A stretch of DNA of 64,000 nt from Helicoverpa zea (Eukaryota > Arthropoda > Insecta > Lepidoptera > Noctuidae), in contig NC_061458.1 in NCBI RefSeq assembly GCF_022581195.2, positions 13,392,001 to 13,456,000 on the forward strand, given 5' to 3'. The translations under genes were made by a program, and so were the position numbers. The notes below the pieces were generated by a model. That model was not told where the DNA came from, did no database searches, and was given only the letters and a program-made list of their open reading frames with translations. This document shows positions 26,213 to 38,969 of this stretch, in pieces (position 1 is the stretch's first letter; each line of letters opens with the position of its first letter).

Positions 26213-26985
26213 GCAAATTTATGTTTGTTTGTAGTTTGATATTCTCGTATCCCCTAAACGCACATTTCCTGTGAGGAAAACCACTAGGTATAACAAATTA
26301 CATTACGTTCGTGCATATTATCATAAGCGCTCACGCTTTAGTGCTACCGGTAATATGTACTTATGTGGTTTGTTTTGCAAATTAATCGAATTCAATCCTC
26401 AAAACGCAGCTGATTATAAAACTTAACAAATGGGTCCGAAATACAGCGGATGATAATAATGTTATTTGTGTTAAGTAGTTATTCGGCGCGGCTTAATTAG
26501 CGAGATACGTCACGGCCAGCTCGCAGTGATTTAAATATAGCGCGGGTCAAGGATGCAGTCGCGCGACGCTCACATGTCGCGATATCGCGCGGAACACAAA
26601 CATCTCCATACATATTAGGAAACACCTTCAAACCGCACCTTTTCATTCACTCGCGAATACATTTTGAACATTTCCAACGCTCTTTGTACATTAATGTACT
26701 CAGTAATTGTTTACTCCGGTATTACCTAGATAGAACTTTGGGTAGGTACCTACATAAAGGCTACAAAAAACCCAGAGTTAACCATTGTTTATTTGTAAAA
26801 AGTTTACCTGGGTTTTTGGTTAAACTAATTATTGTAATGAGATTGTTTTTGATGTCCAATTTTCCTCAAAAAGTGTTTGTCTCGCATGTAATGCATTATT
26901 GGTATTACCAGAGATATGGCTGAGAAACTCATTAATGCAACATTGTTTTGGCTTACCTATTAATTACTTAGTTCATAAAATTCTT
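26213..26985. other. Non-coding stretch without a supported gene
   Basis: AT-rich sequence with one CpG-rich patch near 26485-26590, which includes GCGATATCGCGC. No coding signal is seen. Confidence 0.5.
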
Positions 26986-27280
26986 ACTGTCTCGTTGGTC
27001 TAGCTGTCGCAAACGCAGCAGTTGTCCATGATGTCTTGGGATCGATTTCAGGGTTGGTCCGAAATCACTTTGTGGGTTAAGAAATTTTCATAAAGCAGCC
27101 CCGAGCTTGGAAGTTGTAGATGCACCACCCGTGATATCTTTCCGGTGCATCGGAGAGATGCACGGGTATGCACCTGATCTCTCTCCGGTCGTATGGGATT
27201 ACCGTCCCATCGCGCTATGAGAGTGAAAAAATAGTGAGAGCACCTGTGTCTACGCAATATACTGAATTCCGGTGCACTTT
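26986..27280 (+). mobile_element. tRNA-derived SINE, lepidopteran type
   Basis: The sequence opens with a decayed tRNA-like head: CTGTCTCGTTGGTCTAG resembles a pol III A box region and GGGATCGATTTC at 27038-27049 a B box. It then passes through GGTCCGAAATCACTTTGTG, CCCGAGCTTGGAAGTTG, CCTGATCTCTCTCCGGTCGT and CCGTCCCATCGCGCTATGAG. I recall these as the signature blocks of an abundant lepidopteran SINE. The copy is diverged (for example both box regions are mutated), so it is probably no longer transcribed. The end point is approximate because the 3' tail is not clear. A minus-strand frame across it is not a gene. Confidence 0.78.
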
Positions 27281-28529
27281 TTTTGGGTGAAAAATATCTG
27301 CACTAGGGTGAATGTGTGTGTTAATTACACTACTTAATAGTGTATTATTGTGAATGTGTATCACTTTCGTTGTATGTGAGCGGAGCGGCGGCACGGGGTC
27401 AAGGGCGCGCGTACACGTGCGGCGATATCGCGCGCTTCATCACTGTGTTATTGTCGCCTCGTGCACCGCGCGCCGCTAGATAATACACCGCTACTGATCA
27501 CGATACACAATTCCTGCCGACACACTAATATCTGAGACACGTGTGTACGTAGGTACTGAAGCTATGCATGATGACCCACTTCATTTTAATGCAATTTTAA
27601 CTTAACAGCCGTTACACGTTTTATCATAAAACATCAACGACGCTATTTTGTTTATGCCGTCAAATAATCAAGAATTTTAAATTACTCATTCTTTCAGGAA
27701 TTGTTGTTGTTAACTATTATTGCGTTTCTCAACAACTTTGAGGGAAGCAAAAGTGTCTGAACACGCTTCGAAAAGGATGAACAACAACTTAGATTATTTG
27801 TGTAAACTTGTTCCCCTACGTTTACTTGCCGAAAGAAAATTAAAAAATGGCGATGTTTTGTTTGCGTGCCTGGGGAGGAACAAATCAAGTGTTTCTATTA
27901 CACGACACGCGCGTAATGGGCTGTAAAGCGATCATAAAGCGTCAAACACAACACCAAGTTTTAGCCGCTGACTACTTCGCGGAACCCGGACTCCACAAAC
28001 GTGGATAAGAAACGATAACATAACAGCTAGATGACAATTAACATAGGTATTGACATTTAACATCGTAGAAAATGTGTTAGACATTAGCTTGATAGGCATG
28101 GATACTTGTGAAAACCTTATACAAAAGAGATATAATTCTCACATTCTGCTATTATCCTGTTTGCATATAATCCATGGAGTCGGTAATAAATAAAGAAGCT
28201 TGGAGGGGTAATTGGAGAAAGTTACAGCAATAGTGCAAACAATAAAAATATGACACACGTAAGTGTCTCGTAGTGTCGTACGTTTACGAGTGCGTGTCGT
28301 GTCGCACGTCTCACACACACATACATTGCATTCGTTCATTCTGTCACGACTCGAACTGTCACACTGTTACTACCAAGTTGTAAACACTGTTAAAGCGAAA
28401 TTATGCCTGGTTACTAACAATCTGATAAAGAATTGCCTTATGCCTTGAATATGATACAAGAATGATTTGATGATGTCTTTAACCTCAACAGTCAATAATA
28501 AATATTAGCATCAAAGAAATCAATGATTT

Positions 28530-28560
<31 letters not shown>

Positions 28561-30868
28561 CAAAAAAAAACAAAAGAAAATGCAGATTACAAACAAATTC
28601 CATAATTTTAAGGCGAATACACGGTGAGAAATCATCAAACAAATAGAAAAGTAATGTGATTGAAGCCCGAGAAGTGATCACATGACAGCATCCCATCTCA
28701 GAGGGGAGAGCGCAAATATTTGGCGCCAGTAATAGCGTCATACCTGCCCCACAGCGGCCACCCGACTGCGGCGAGTTGGTGCGCTCGTGCACGTGCCCAT
28801 ACACACATTTATATCTGCTGAGTAAACGTACAATATTTACATGAAGAAAACTAATAACGATATGGACATTCAATGCAACTTTATTTGTATGTAAATACGA
28901 ATTGTCTATTGCCTATGTATTAATCCAGACATGATATTATTTCCAATGGTGTCAGCCAATTTTTCAAACATATTCCTCGCGTATATTTGTTTTAGCTCAA
29001 AGCAATTTGAAACATCCTTTGTTTGACAAACAGAATTGTAAAAGCAATTTACGTGTAAACATAATTAAATTACGGTATAATAGCACCTTCGTTCGCTACG
29101 AGTGGCTACGCGGTGCTACGAGCTGCTACGCGGTGCTACGCGGCAATGGATCGTGGGTAACAAGGCGCGCGGCTGATTGTGCCGGAACTCGCACAATTTA
29201 TGTTTGTTCATCTTGAGGTGAGCGCTGTTTCTTACTGCCGTACACAGTTTGCGTTGCTTCAGTAAGTCAAATGGAAAATATTTTGCTTGTAATATTCTGT
29301 ATGTGCAATCTCTTTCAATTATTACGGTAAAGATAATGATATTTTACGTTTATTTAAATGTTTGCCATGGTTCTTTTCAGAAACCAATCAATATCTGCTA
29401 TTAACTTTAAGGAGATCGTGCGTCAAGAATGGAGACACAATTCAAAAATGTACAAATAAAGATATAAAAATCTCGCGATTTCATCAACGACACAATTTGC
29501 CTTTGTAGTTTTGTCTATCTAATTGGATTGTTTTGGTTTGTCTTTTAATTTAAGATGAAGTTCAGAGTTGTGTCTGTATGTGCGCTACTGTGTGGGGGGT
29601 AGCGGTGCGCTTGAGAATGACTCAATTTACACTTCAATCCAGGTTGTCGCTCGCGGCCATTTTTGTACAATAAGCCGTCTCGTTACGTCACTCGGGGGCT
29701 GATTGGAACCGCGCGGCTTCTCGTCTATTGTGCATGCCATGTTATTGTTCCGATATTAATGTGCTTCTACGTAGTCGCGGCGTAGGTGTGTGATACTTAT
29801 TCGTACGACATCGGTCCACTTATAGAATGAAGTATTCGAATAGTTAGTCTTACGATGACTAAAAAACAATGATCACTTGTTGTAACTTACTATAGCTTTT
29901 CCAAAATGTCTAAATGCATCTATTATTAGGAACTATGTGCAGCTATTTCATTTAACTAAATCATAAACCCACGTGTTACGACATTAACGGCTCAGAATAA
30001 CTACTATATTTATCAGTTTACTTACACTAACGACGAGTCGAGCCGTTTTTAGACGCATTCAACACAAACTATGATATCCATTTCAATAAATAAGCCGTTT
30101 CTCGGCGATAGCTCACGACTCCATTAATGGTATAATACCTTTTTATAAAGTAACCCTCAGACGCCTGACGAGCTCACCCACGCACCTGTTCCCATTAAAA
30201 TTTCAATTACGTGTGGAGTGGCGCCGCGCTCGCTGACAGAAGGTATACATGTCTATTGTGAAATGACAGTAGTGTCTCAATTACTTGTGTCTTCAATATT
30301 ACAAAGTAGTAGGAAGAAGAAGTAGGTGCAATATTAATTTTGCTTTAACATTGTCCTGAAATAGAAAGTGTTGTTGCTTTATTTGTAGTAGGTATTTGTA
30401 TCCGATTACAAAGGGTAGTTACGTTTGTATTGCTAGTACCTGTAGTACGTCGTGAGTAGTCCTTCTGCTCGCCGCAGCAGTGTGCGTCGCGGTGGGATTA
30501 GTTGGCAAACATTACTCCGACGCATTTATTTACGTGCGCTCGTTTTGTTTGCTTTACATCACCGCTGTGAGGAACCTCCCCCTCCCCCCCCCCCCCGCGC
30601 GACACCAACCGATGTTTACTTTCTATTGTTTTTCTATTTGTGCTCAACTTCTTTGTGATAATGTAATTAAATTAAACGAGATAAGAATTAGAACGAGGTT
30701 TTAGTTAACTGCAGACTGATTCACTTTTTAATAGTAAACTATTCTCTTGAATAACTTTCAATTAATAGAGGCTATATGCTTCACATCGTGGTTTAGAGCA
30801 CACTAATAGGCTTGGGTCGACATAATCAGTAAATAGCCGGGGTGCGCGATCAAGTGACACAGTGTGTT
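27281..30868. other. Non-coding stretch with simple-sequence tracts
   Basis: A CpG islet lies at 27375-27480, including a GCGATATCGCGCGC patch. There is a 26-A run followed by interrupted A tracts (28535-28581), a GCTACG-rich tandem patch (29088-29150) and a 13-C run (30584-30596). The A tract is not preceded by a recognisable mRNA copy or matched by an evident duplication, so I do not call it a retrocopy tail. No gene is supported. Confidence 0.55.
29088..29150. repeat. GCTACG-based degenerate tandem repeat
   Basis: Five successive GCTACG words are spaced about 10 bp apart, with CTACGCGGTG as the commonest unit. Related word clusters occur at about 930-965 and, on the other strand, at about 45950-46025. 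Confidence 0.7.
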
Positions 30869-31260
30869 CAGGTCTATGTGCTCAGGTCTATGTGCTCAGG
30901 TCTATGTGCTCAGGTCTATGTGCTCAGGTCTATGTGCTCAGGTCTATGTGCTCAGGTCTATGTGCTCAGGTCTATGTGCTCAGGTCTATGTGCTCAGGTC
31001 TATGTGCTCAGGTCTATGTGCTCAGGTCTATGTGCTCAGGTCTATGTGCTCAGGTCTATGTGCTCAGGTCTATGTGCTCAGGTCTATGTGCTCAGGTCTA
31101 TGTGCTCAGGTCTATGTGCTCAGGTCTATGTGCTCAGGTCTATGTGCTCAGGTCTATGTGCTCAGGTCTATGTGCTCAGGTCTATGTGCTCAGGTCTATG
31201 TGCTCAGGTCTATGTGCTCAGGTCTATGTGCTCAGGTCTATGTGCTCAGGTCTATGTGCT
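30869..31260 (+). repeat. Perfect 14-bp minisatellite, 28 copies
   Basis: CAGGTCTATGTGCT repeats 28 times without a visible substitution (392 bp), followed by a partial CAGGT. Because 14 is not a multiple of 3 and the unit has no stop in any plus frame, all three plus frames stay open and encode the same 14-residue cycle (VYVLRSMCSGLCAQ). The minus strand has a TAG in every unit. Such perfect uniformity means recent expansion, strong conversion or an assembly effect. The three long frames are by-products and I do not annotate them as genes. The lack of unique spacers rules out CRISPR. Confidence 0.97.
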
Positions 31261-31264
31261 CAGG

Positions 31265-32408
31265 TGGCCCAGTACTCGTACTCTACTTATACAGTGTATT
31301 AAAACCAACTGAGACACATATTACCTAGGGTATACATAGGTCGAATGATCTAGGATTTGTTAAAGACACCATTCCATTAACACATTTATTTGCTAAACCA
31401 CACATTCGGGGAAACATAAGATGGTTGCAAAGAATGACACGAAACTTGGTTGAAAATATTACAAAACTTTCTCTTTCTGTCCCAACTGTTGTTTCCAAGC
31501 GCTTGGGTTTTCGCTCCTAAAGGAGTGAGGTACAATTCGAATGTGGCTATTTATGCAAGAGCAATACAATCGAAAGGGGATTGTCCACAAACCAGTATGT
31601 GTAAATTATGCTAAGTGTGTTGGGAGCGCGATGTCGGACGGTGCTCGAGTCGCGAAAAACTGAGACAATACTCACCGCGGGCTGCTCCCCACTCGGATAT
31701 GATCTCGGGAAAATATTGAATATTTGTGTGAAAAGAAGACAATGATAGAAGCCGTTGCAGATGAGCTTACGCCTGTCGTTCGGCAACGTGAGTTACAAAA
31801 AGATGTACCTAATTCATAACACTTTAATTACCAACCACGAAAAGAAACCAAGAAAGAACGAAAACACTCTTGGTGTTTATTATGGTGGTAAAACTTAGAA
31901 AGTTACAGGTAGAATTGTTAAATATAAGAAGATTTATATTGAATCTAAGAAGACTATTTGAAAGTGATCTTCTGTTTTCTTTTGGAGCCTATACTCTGCT
32001 TGCATGCCGAGTACATTATTTTATAACAGCCGCAATACTGTTGTCGAAACGGTAACAAACCACATGAGCGTAGGGCGAGTGCGAGGTCAACCCTTCAGCG
32101 GCGCGTGCCCAAGACGGCACCTCCTTTTCCGTGTCGCACGCCGGCACCCGCCGCCGCACGGATAAGTGCAAAAAATATATGCGATGCCAAGGTGACACCC
32201 GTAGCGGTCGCAGGGTTGAGTGGCCGACCACTCGCCGCGACATCTCTGGAGGTGGTTAACTATATCGATTTGTTTGAGTAAGCTAAACGGCGCCTTAACT
32301 TATAACTAACTACTTATAGAAGAATGTGTAGGGAATAGTCAAATATGTATGATTAATTTATCAACTTACTATGAGGGTATCTAAATCTCAACTGCTTGAA
32401 GTGGTTCA
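31265..32408. other. Non-coding stretch without a supported gene
   Basis: Mixed AT-rich sequence with one CpG-rich block at about 32075-32240. Short frames lack recognisable features. Confidence 0.5.
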
Positions 32409-32601
32409 TCTACACTTACAAAGATAAAGAGGAACGATTCGAGTGTTCGCTTGAACCTAGGCTCCGGAACCACTGAACCGCTTTGAATCATTCTTTCACC
32501 GTTAGGAAGCTACACTATCTGCACTGAACAAAGGCTATGTTTTTTCAGAGAACGGGAAGAAATTTCCCCGGGACGTGGTTGAGACCGCGTTAAACAACTA
32601 G
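32409..32601 (+). mobile_element. Helitron-like non-autonomous element 1
   Basis: The element starts TCTACACTTA directly after an A and ends CTAG directly before a T, which is the A|T insertion rule of Helitrons. Internal blocks such as GTTCGCTTGAAC, CCGGAACCACTGAACCG and ATTCTTTCACCGTTAG, then CCCCGGGACG near the 3' end, recall the abundant short Helitrons of Lepidoptera. It codes for nothing. A clean 3' hairpin is not obvious, so I rely on the ends and on remembered internal similarity. Confidence 0.65.
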
Positions 32602-32756
32602 TAACAAATACTACTTACTTGTACCTACTGTCTTTCAAACTTACCTTATTTTTTAGAAGAAATGGTGTTACACTGAATTATTTATTTCAAATACTGAAAA
32701 CCGTAGCTACCCAGTACGTTTTCTTAACAAAAACGATCTATCTTTTTTATTGCAAA

Positions 32757-32817
32757 AACAAATAGTTATCCACTGAAATCTAAAAAAACAAATAGTTATC
32801 CACTGAAATCTAAAAAA
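32757..32817. repeat. 30-bp tandem duplication
   Basis: The block AATAGTTATCCACTGAAATC followed by TAAAAAAACA occurs twice with a 30-bp period (32761 and 32791), with no substitutions apart from A-run length at the edge. This is a simple recent tandem duplication. Confidence 0.9.
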
Positions 32818-32984
32818 AACTGAAAGTGCGAATTAGTACAGCACGATACACGGCAGCGTTACTTTCAACGCACGTGTCACACTTTGTCAGTCAAACCTCT
32901 ATGTCACCACATAGATCCACATTAACCAAGGTAATGTATGTATGTGCGCGTAAATACCTCTCAGGTACATAACCTGAGGGAGGT

Positions 32985-33075
32985 GCGCTCAGGTGCGCGG
33001 TGGGCAGGTGCGCGGGTGGGCGGCGCCGGCACGAGACACGCCCACCTCACCTGCACAACAGGTGAGCACAGGTAG
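32985..33075. promoter_or_regulatory. E-box cluster, candidate enhancer core
   Basis: Four CAGGTG/CACCTG boxes fall within 75 bp (32990, 33005, 33048, 33059), flanked by CAGGTA at 32962 and by CAGGTAG at 33069, in a GC-rich islet. CAGGTG is the Snail/ZEB-preferred E-box and CAGGTAG the Zelda-type early-embryo site in insects. Homotypic clusters of this density are typical of enhancers, but the target gene and any function are unknown. Confidence 0.4.
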
Positions 33076-33135
33076 ACTCACACATCATGTTGTAAGTATC
33101 ATAACAAGTGTTAGGTATTGTATATAAAGGCCCAA

Positions 33136-33270
33136 GTTAGCCGACAATATAAACTTCGTTTTCTTAACATACTTAAACGTCGCTTTTATTTAGTTTGAAA
33201 ATTTTATGTGACAATTCATAGTACTTAAACAGTTGGTTTAAGAAAACTAAGGTTTATGTTGTCGGCAAAC
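33136..33270. mobile_element. 135-bp inverted-repeat element
   Basis: The left arm (33136-33167), GTTAGCCGACAATATAAACT and on, pairs with 33238-33270, with a few mismatches over about 32 bp. The middle is AT-rich and not coding. It has the form of a small MITE. No target-site duplication is clear. Confidence 0.65.
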
Positions 33271-34992
33271 CGACGGCTTCATAGCCTAACAATAGCACGT
33301 GTTCCTAACGTGGAACAACGCGACACTTCGCAAATGAGAATGAACTTGGTTTTTACGTGCAGTTATAATAACATCTAATAGGTAAGTTACAAGAATACCT
33401 AGGTGCCTAATTAAAACTAACGTACAAAACCGTGGTTAAACCCATACAATAGCGGCATGTACCTACTTAACACAATTTTCCAAAACAAGTGAGTAGGTAG
33501 ACAAACATTGGTGAGTGACACAAGAGAGCGTGTCGGCAAGTGGGTGAGCAGGCAAGTAGGCGGCACTCTCGCTAATGAGCCGCCGCGAGTATAAACATCA
33601 CAAATTGGATCAAGTCCCGCACTAATTACCTTAATGGCGAGGTGGCCATTGTTTACTGTGCTCTGCTTATCAGCACGTGATCACCTCCGCCACACAGCTC
33701 ACACTGCTCGAATGTCTACATACTGATATCTTACTACTTTGTATTCACTAAGTGTATGTATTTAACTCAGTAGTTACCGACTTATTGTCTGCGTTTGTTC
33801 ACCTTGCTCGAGATTTACTCAATGTTTATTTCACAATCTTCTATTAGGTAAATTGCTTGAGCATATTTAATTATGGCAGTGCTAACCGAATGCCAAAGGG
33901 AAATTAAGAATCAAAAATTAATTAAAGAAAACAAATTCTGTCTTCAAAGAAATCAAGGGTTGAGTCCGAAGCACCCCAAGAATAAATAAAAATCGCGTCG
34001 GTTGTGTGCACGGCGGCCGCGACGCCTAATGACGGCGCGGCATCTGGTCGCACCTCAACCCTTCCGATATTATATAATAATAAAACGACTAATTACTCGA
34101 GAAATTCCGCCAATAAAGCCAACGCGCGGCTCCGGCCGAAATAATAACATTAATTAATTAAAAACAAAAACCAGCTTTCACCTCACCGACGTCGGCAGCC
34201 ACTTGATAACTATTGCAGCAACATCCATCTCCCTCCCTTCTGGACAACCCTTATGCGTACAAAAGAGAAAGCTGAATCGTCAATTGGTCCGCGAGCACTC
34301 TTTGTATCGCAAGCGCGACAATCGCCAGTTCTCAATAAATATTTGCAAAAGATTTTCGTCTTCCTCTCGATATAATTAGTTGAAAACGAGAAAAGTTTTT
34401 CAATTTCAACACAATACGAGCTGAGTTAGACGCAGACGCAGGATTAGTGAACGATCTTAATTAAATTCTCCCAGATATTCATAACGAAACAAATCGCTGA
34501 TCATACAACAACAAGGCGCGGCTTTAAACGTCTTTTCAAACAATAACTACCACTTCGTTAATACATTCTTATTTCATAAAAACCCAAAAATTGGTGCCCC
34601 ACAAACTTAGTAGAAAATTAAGAAACAATTTAATATCTCACAGTAAAATTGTTTCATGAAAGCCGATAATTTTGAAAGGGTGGCCAAAACGTTATTTGAT
34701 TAAAAAGAAATCTCTTCGACTAGGTCGGGAACTAGGGGAGATAATCCCAATTGTAAATTCAATAAAATCTTAAACAATAACCGGCTTAAGCCAGTTTATA
34801 CAGCATTAGCACGAACTGCGAAAGAATTGCTCCGCATTTAATGAACGCGTCATCTGCTGAACATAAGAAGCGAATTAACACTTGAGATACATTACTTTCC
34901 ACATTCATACATTGCACTTAAAATTCATATTAACGAACAGTGATTCGTGCTACTTATAGGAAAGTACTTATGCAGACACCTTTGCACCGTAA
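33271..34992. other. Non-coding stretch without a supported gene
   Basis: AT-rich unique sequence with islets at about 33640-33700 (contains GGCCATTGTTT, Sox-like, and CACGTG-like words) and 34005-34060. No coding signal. Confidence 0.5.
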
Positions 34993-35154
34993 TCTATATA
35001 TATAAAAATGAAACCCGCTTTCCGTTGTCACGACATAACATGAAAACGGCTTGACCGATTTGGCTGAAAATTAGAGGGGAGGTAACTTAGACCCGGGAGA
35101 ACGATAGGATAGTTTTTATCACCATCCGGCTATGGGACCGCGGGCGAGAGCTAG
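34993..35154 (+). mobile_element. Helitron-like non-autonomous element 2
   Basis: The start TCTATATATATAAAAATGAA follows an A, and the end GCGGGCGAGAGCTAG precedes a T. Internally it has AACGGCTTGACCGATTTGGC and GGGGAGGTAACTTAGA. I recall these as typical of the very common short lepidopteran Helitrons. At 162 bp it has no coding capacity. Confidence 0.75.
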
Positions 35155-38100
35155 TTCTTAACACACCCAATTCGATATTTCAATCATAACACAATGTATA
35201 TTATTAGGAATTCGTAATACAAGCGATGTGCTATCACAATTATAACGATTAGACGTCAGTGCTGGCAGTTCGCGCGGCTTGCCACTGTCGGCTGCACTTT
35301 GTAGTTTTTGCACAAAGACTTTGTCTGAAGGTGCTCCTTATATTATACACTTGTTAACTCGCCCTTTGTCTCGCTGCTAACGCTGTGGATACATCTGTCT
35401 ACGTCTGCTTTCTTTTGATCTCCTCTGATAAAGAAATTCTCAAATAAATATAAAAAATTCTCTTACACTGCACAACAGAAACTTGAGTAAACAAAATTTT
35501 TGAACTCATAGCTATTGGCACATAACTATATCGACTGATTGACTTATTATTCGAAGAGAGCACAAAATAAGCCAGTCCACGCGTATCGGGTATTCACAGA
35601 ACTGTTCAATTAACAACAAAAACCGTTTAACAATCCCCTCTGAAGACATACAAAAACTTCTCAGCAAGATCAATAATCTGGAATAGAATGAGCAACCTGT
35701 CTGTAAAGGCAATTAACGGACTTATCTTGCGAAATAACGCGATCAAACGAGCCTGAGCGCGGGGGCAGAGGTAAGGGGGAACCAAGAACTTTTAGTTAGA
35801 CCGACGAGAAAGAGAAATCAATCTTTGAACCGAACCTGCCGGACGCGGCGCCTTTACACCCCACGACACGATCGTGCTCTGTAGTCGTGACCATGACCGT
35901 GGTTAGCATCTACTTTGTAGCCTGATACAATTTTATAACAGCAAAAATGTATATTCAACACTAATCTTTTATTATTTTTTTCTAGATATAACTTTCAGTG
36001 CAAGGTTTATCATTTTGATTTTACAGCAACTACACATCGAGTCTAACAATAAAATCGTGAAGTTTAAGTTGTCCCCAGCGATCGCCAGCGGCGGGACTAA
36101 TTTAAATATCAAAACTAATTTGTGGAGAGTGGTGGCGGTTTGATTGTGTGCTGAATTACGTGCGGAAGGAAGGGTCACCAATATAATCTCAATTGATGAC
36201 GCTCACACAATTCTGATAATAACCAAAGGCGAAAAATCTGAAATAGGAGCAACAGTTCTTCTGTCGGATAACTCTCGTCATATAACGTACGTTTAAAGAC
36301 TTATCTCATTCCATACGTAGGCAGTAAAGTGAACAATAAGTGGGTCACACAGATCGAAGCCGATTGCGCCTACAACGTTGTCACAACTGCAGCCTGCATA
36401 CAAGTACCTACTCTATATGTTTAATGTATACTGTATGTATAAGTAGAGCTGAAACCTTAAAAACATATTGATAAGTACTACATAGGTACTTTGACATTTA
36501 AATAAAGAAGATCATCTCTGCATAAATGGGAGATATTTATCTGAATGAACTGCTAAGTAATAATCACAAAGTATCTGATATAACTTACGCTATCCAATCA
36601 AAGGTTCATTAATTAAATAAGATTATCTGTGAGTTCAGCGCAGATAACCGGCGCCGGGCCAATGCTATTAGCACTAGATATCAATTGAGAGGAAACTGAT
36701 TGATTGGCGCCCAGTAACTAGCCACAGAGGTCACTCGTCGACACCTTAATAAATACTAAGCTAATACTTACTTCATCTAAGCAAGATTGCACCTATTACA
36801 CGATTATTGATAATTTACAATAAATTTTCTTTTAAAGGAACGCTTGAAATATTTGTATGCCTCTTCAGCTACTTTCATTAAAGAAATAATTACCTTTTAC
36901 AATCAAAATGTAATTATAACAACTGCTCTCAAAAATGAGGCAATAAAGGCAGCAAATTGATCGCTGGGCTACCTCCCGGTGGGTCCCGGTGGGTCCCGGT
37001 ACGTCGGCTGCCGATAGCACCCCTTTCATTAGTAAAAATCGCGCGACATTTCATCCGACCTGTCAAACTTGGGGAAACGCCGCCATTAAACAAATGGGCG
37101 GCGGCAGCTCCGTGCTTCCTCTACAGTTCATTTGTTTTGCTACTGATGGCGGCGGTAAGAGGTGTGTAATGATCTGATAAATTAGCTTTACACTGCATTC
37201 CAGCACAATGCGCTACTGTTTGTGTTGCACGTTTAGCTAATTGATAACACGAACCACTTACTGTTAATGAATGTTCATCATTAGCTGGTAAACAAATATA
37301 TGTTATGGGCTGATAAGAGGATTGTTGTCAAAAACTACTACTTATTGTGTTCTTCTAACAATGCCTTAACAAGATCTATTCCGAGTCTCATGCTCATTTC
37401 AATGACATCGATGCAACTAATCCAACAGAACTTCTAATATAATAAGTAACCAATCCGTAATAACAATGAAGGTGTTTATAAACCGAGCCTGTAGAAAGTT
37501 GATTTAATTATAGAAATGCACGAGTCGAGTAATGGTTATACCGGAGTGAGGCGGTGGGCAGCGGCGCTCGCCGCTCGCTTTATGGCTCACAACAACAGTT
37601 TCGACTACTTTCGCTCTCAAATAATTGATTGAACTTGGACCAACTTGTGCCACTAACTGACTTATATTTGGTAAACACTTTCAAATGCTTTCCTTAACTT
37701 CAGAGATTTATATTCTCCAATAGAGTGCTGAAATTCGGAATTACAAATTGAAAAATATGACTCTAAACTCTAAATTAGTCATAATTAATTTTATGGTAGG
37801 TCTACATAAATATAGTTGCTAATGTCGTATAGCTAATGGATATAAAAATAATATAAAAATGTTATCTCAGTGGTTTATAATAACATAATGTACCTACATA
37901 TACGAGTAAAAGTATACCTGTCCCTTCGTATTATCTAAAGTTCCATCTCGTCCCTCTGCTGCAGTCTTGTGGTCGAATGAAAACATTGTAAAAGTCGGAC
38001 AAACGGAATAATTCATCCGTTGATTCAATGAAATCTGTTTCACCCTTCAAAGTGAATCTTAAGACTGCTACACTGAGATTTTTCCTGGACGTGTTTGCGT

Positions 38101-38969
38101 GGCACAGACGTACAGGCGATAGCGGGCTTCAGCTATGGGAATCTTTCATCTTCATTTGAATATGTAACGGGACCGACACTTATTCACTTGAAATACAATA
38201 AGTAAAGAACATTAATCTGAAAGGTATTGTGCTCTGTAAATTATTGTTACGTGCTTATATTAAGTACCTTTGGAGTACTTAGAACGTTTCTTTGATAAAA
38301 AACACCTAATGGCAGAAGTATGTCTAATGGGCCCGATCACGCGCTCGTCGCTTGCGCCGCTGGCTGATTTATATTTGAAACGGCGGAGCGGCAATTACTC
38401 GCCGAACTGGAATCATTGCCTCTGCCCTCCACTAATTAATTCCGCCCCTCTTTTAATGTTCAAAAATCGCGGCGTCTAATTAGGTTTTAATTCGTTTTAT
38501 TGGGCAAAGTAATGAAATAATGGCCGCTCCGCAGTTCTCAAGTCCCGCGCCGCCGGCCACTGCGTAACGCACAGCACTGTTTTATTGCTCCCAAACCTTT
38601 CCAAAGTTAACTTTGTTACAGGCAGCCTGCTTTTACGATAGTTCAACCAATTTATGCATTCAATATTTATTGAATGATATATTTCTCACTAATAGGGTGA
38701 AAGGGTAAACCGACTTGTAATTTACGTAAGCAGGTACTTAATGGCCTGTAAAACAAACACACATTAATCTGTGGTGACGTTATATGACCATCCGCCTAAG
38801 GACTTAATTGATTCAATATAGTACAAGTGACCTATTCACCTGAATTCTTTAGATCTGGTGTTTTGTTCGCTAACGACATTTTTCGCGCCATTACCCTCGA
38901 CGTAAAAAACAAAGCGTGGCTTTCCTAATGACTTCGCCGATTACCAATCACTAGGAAAAAATCGAGTGG
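35155..38969. other. Non-coding stretch without a supported gene
   Basis: Contains a small TCCCGGTGGG tandem (about 36973-37003), TTTATGGC at 37579-37586 within a CpG islet, and a long islet-rich tract at 38325-38575 where GC-rich cores alternate with CTAATTAGG- and TTAATTCG-type homeodomain-like words. No gene is supported. Confidence 0.5.

Noticed and set aside
28535..28581. 26-A tract as a processed retrocopy tail
   Set aside because: No coding or untranslated mRNA-like sequence precedes it, and no target-site duplication is evident.
30869..31260. Possible CRISPR array
   Set aside because: The repeats are contiguous with no spacers, and the DNA is evidently from an animal.
30842..31328. 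Three overlapping long open frames rich in Cys, Leu and Val
   Set aside because: They are the three readings of a stop-free 14-bp tandem repeat, and no unique protein sequence surrounds them.
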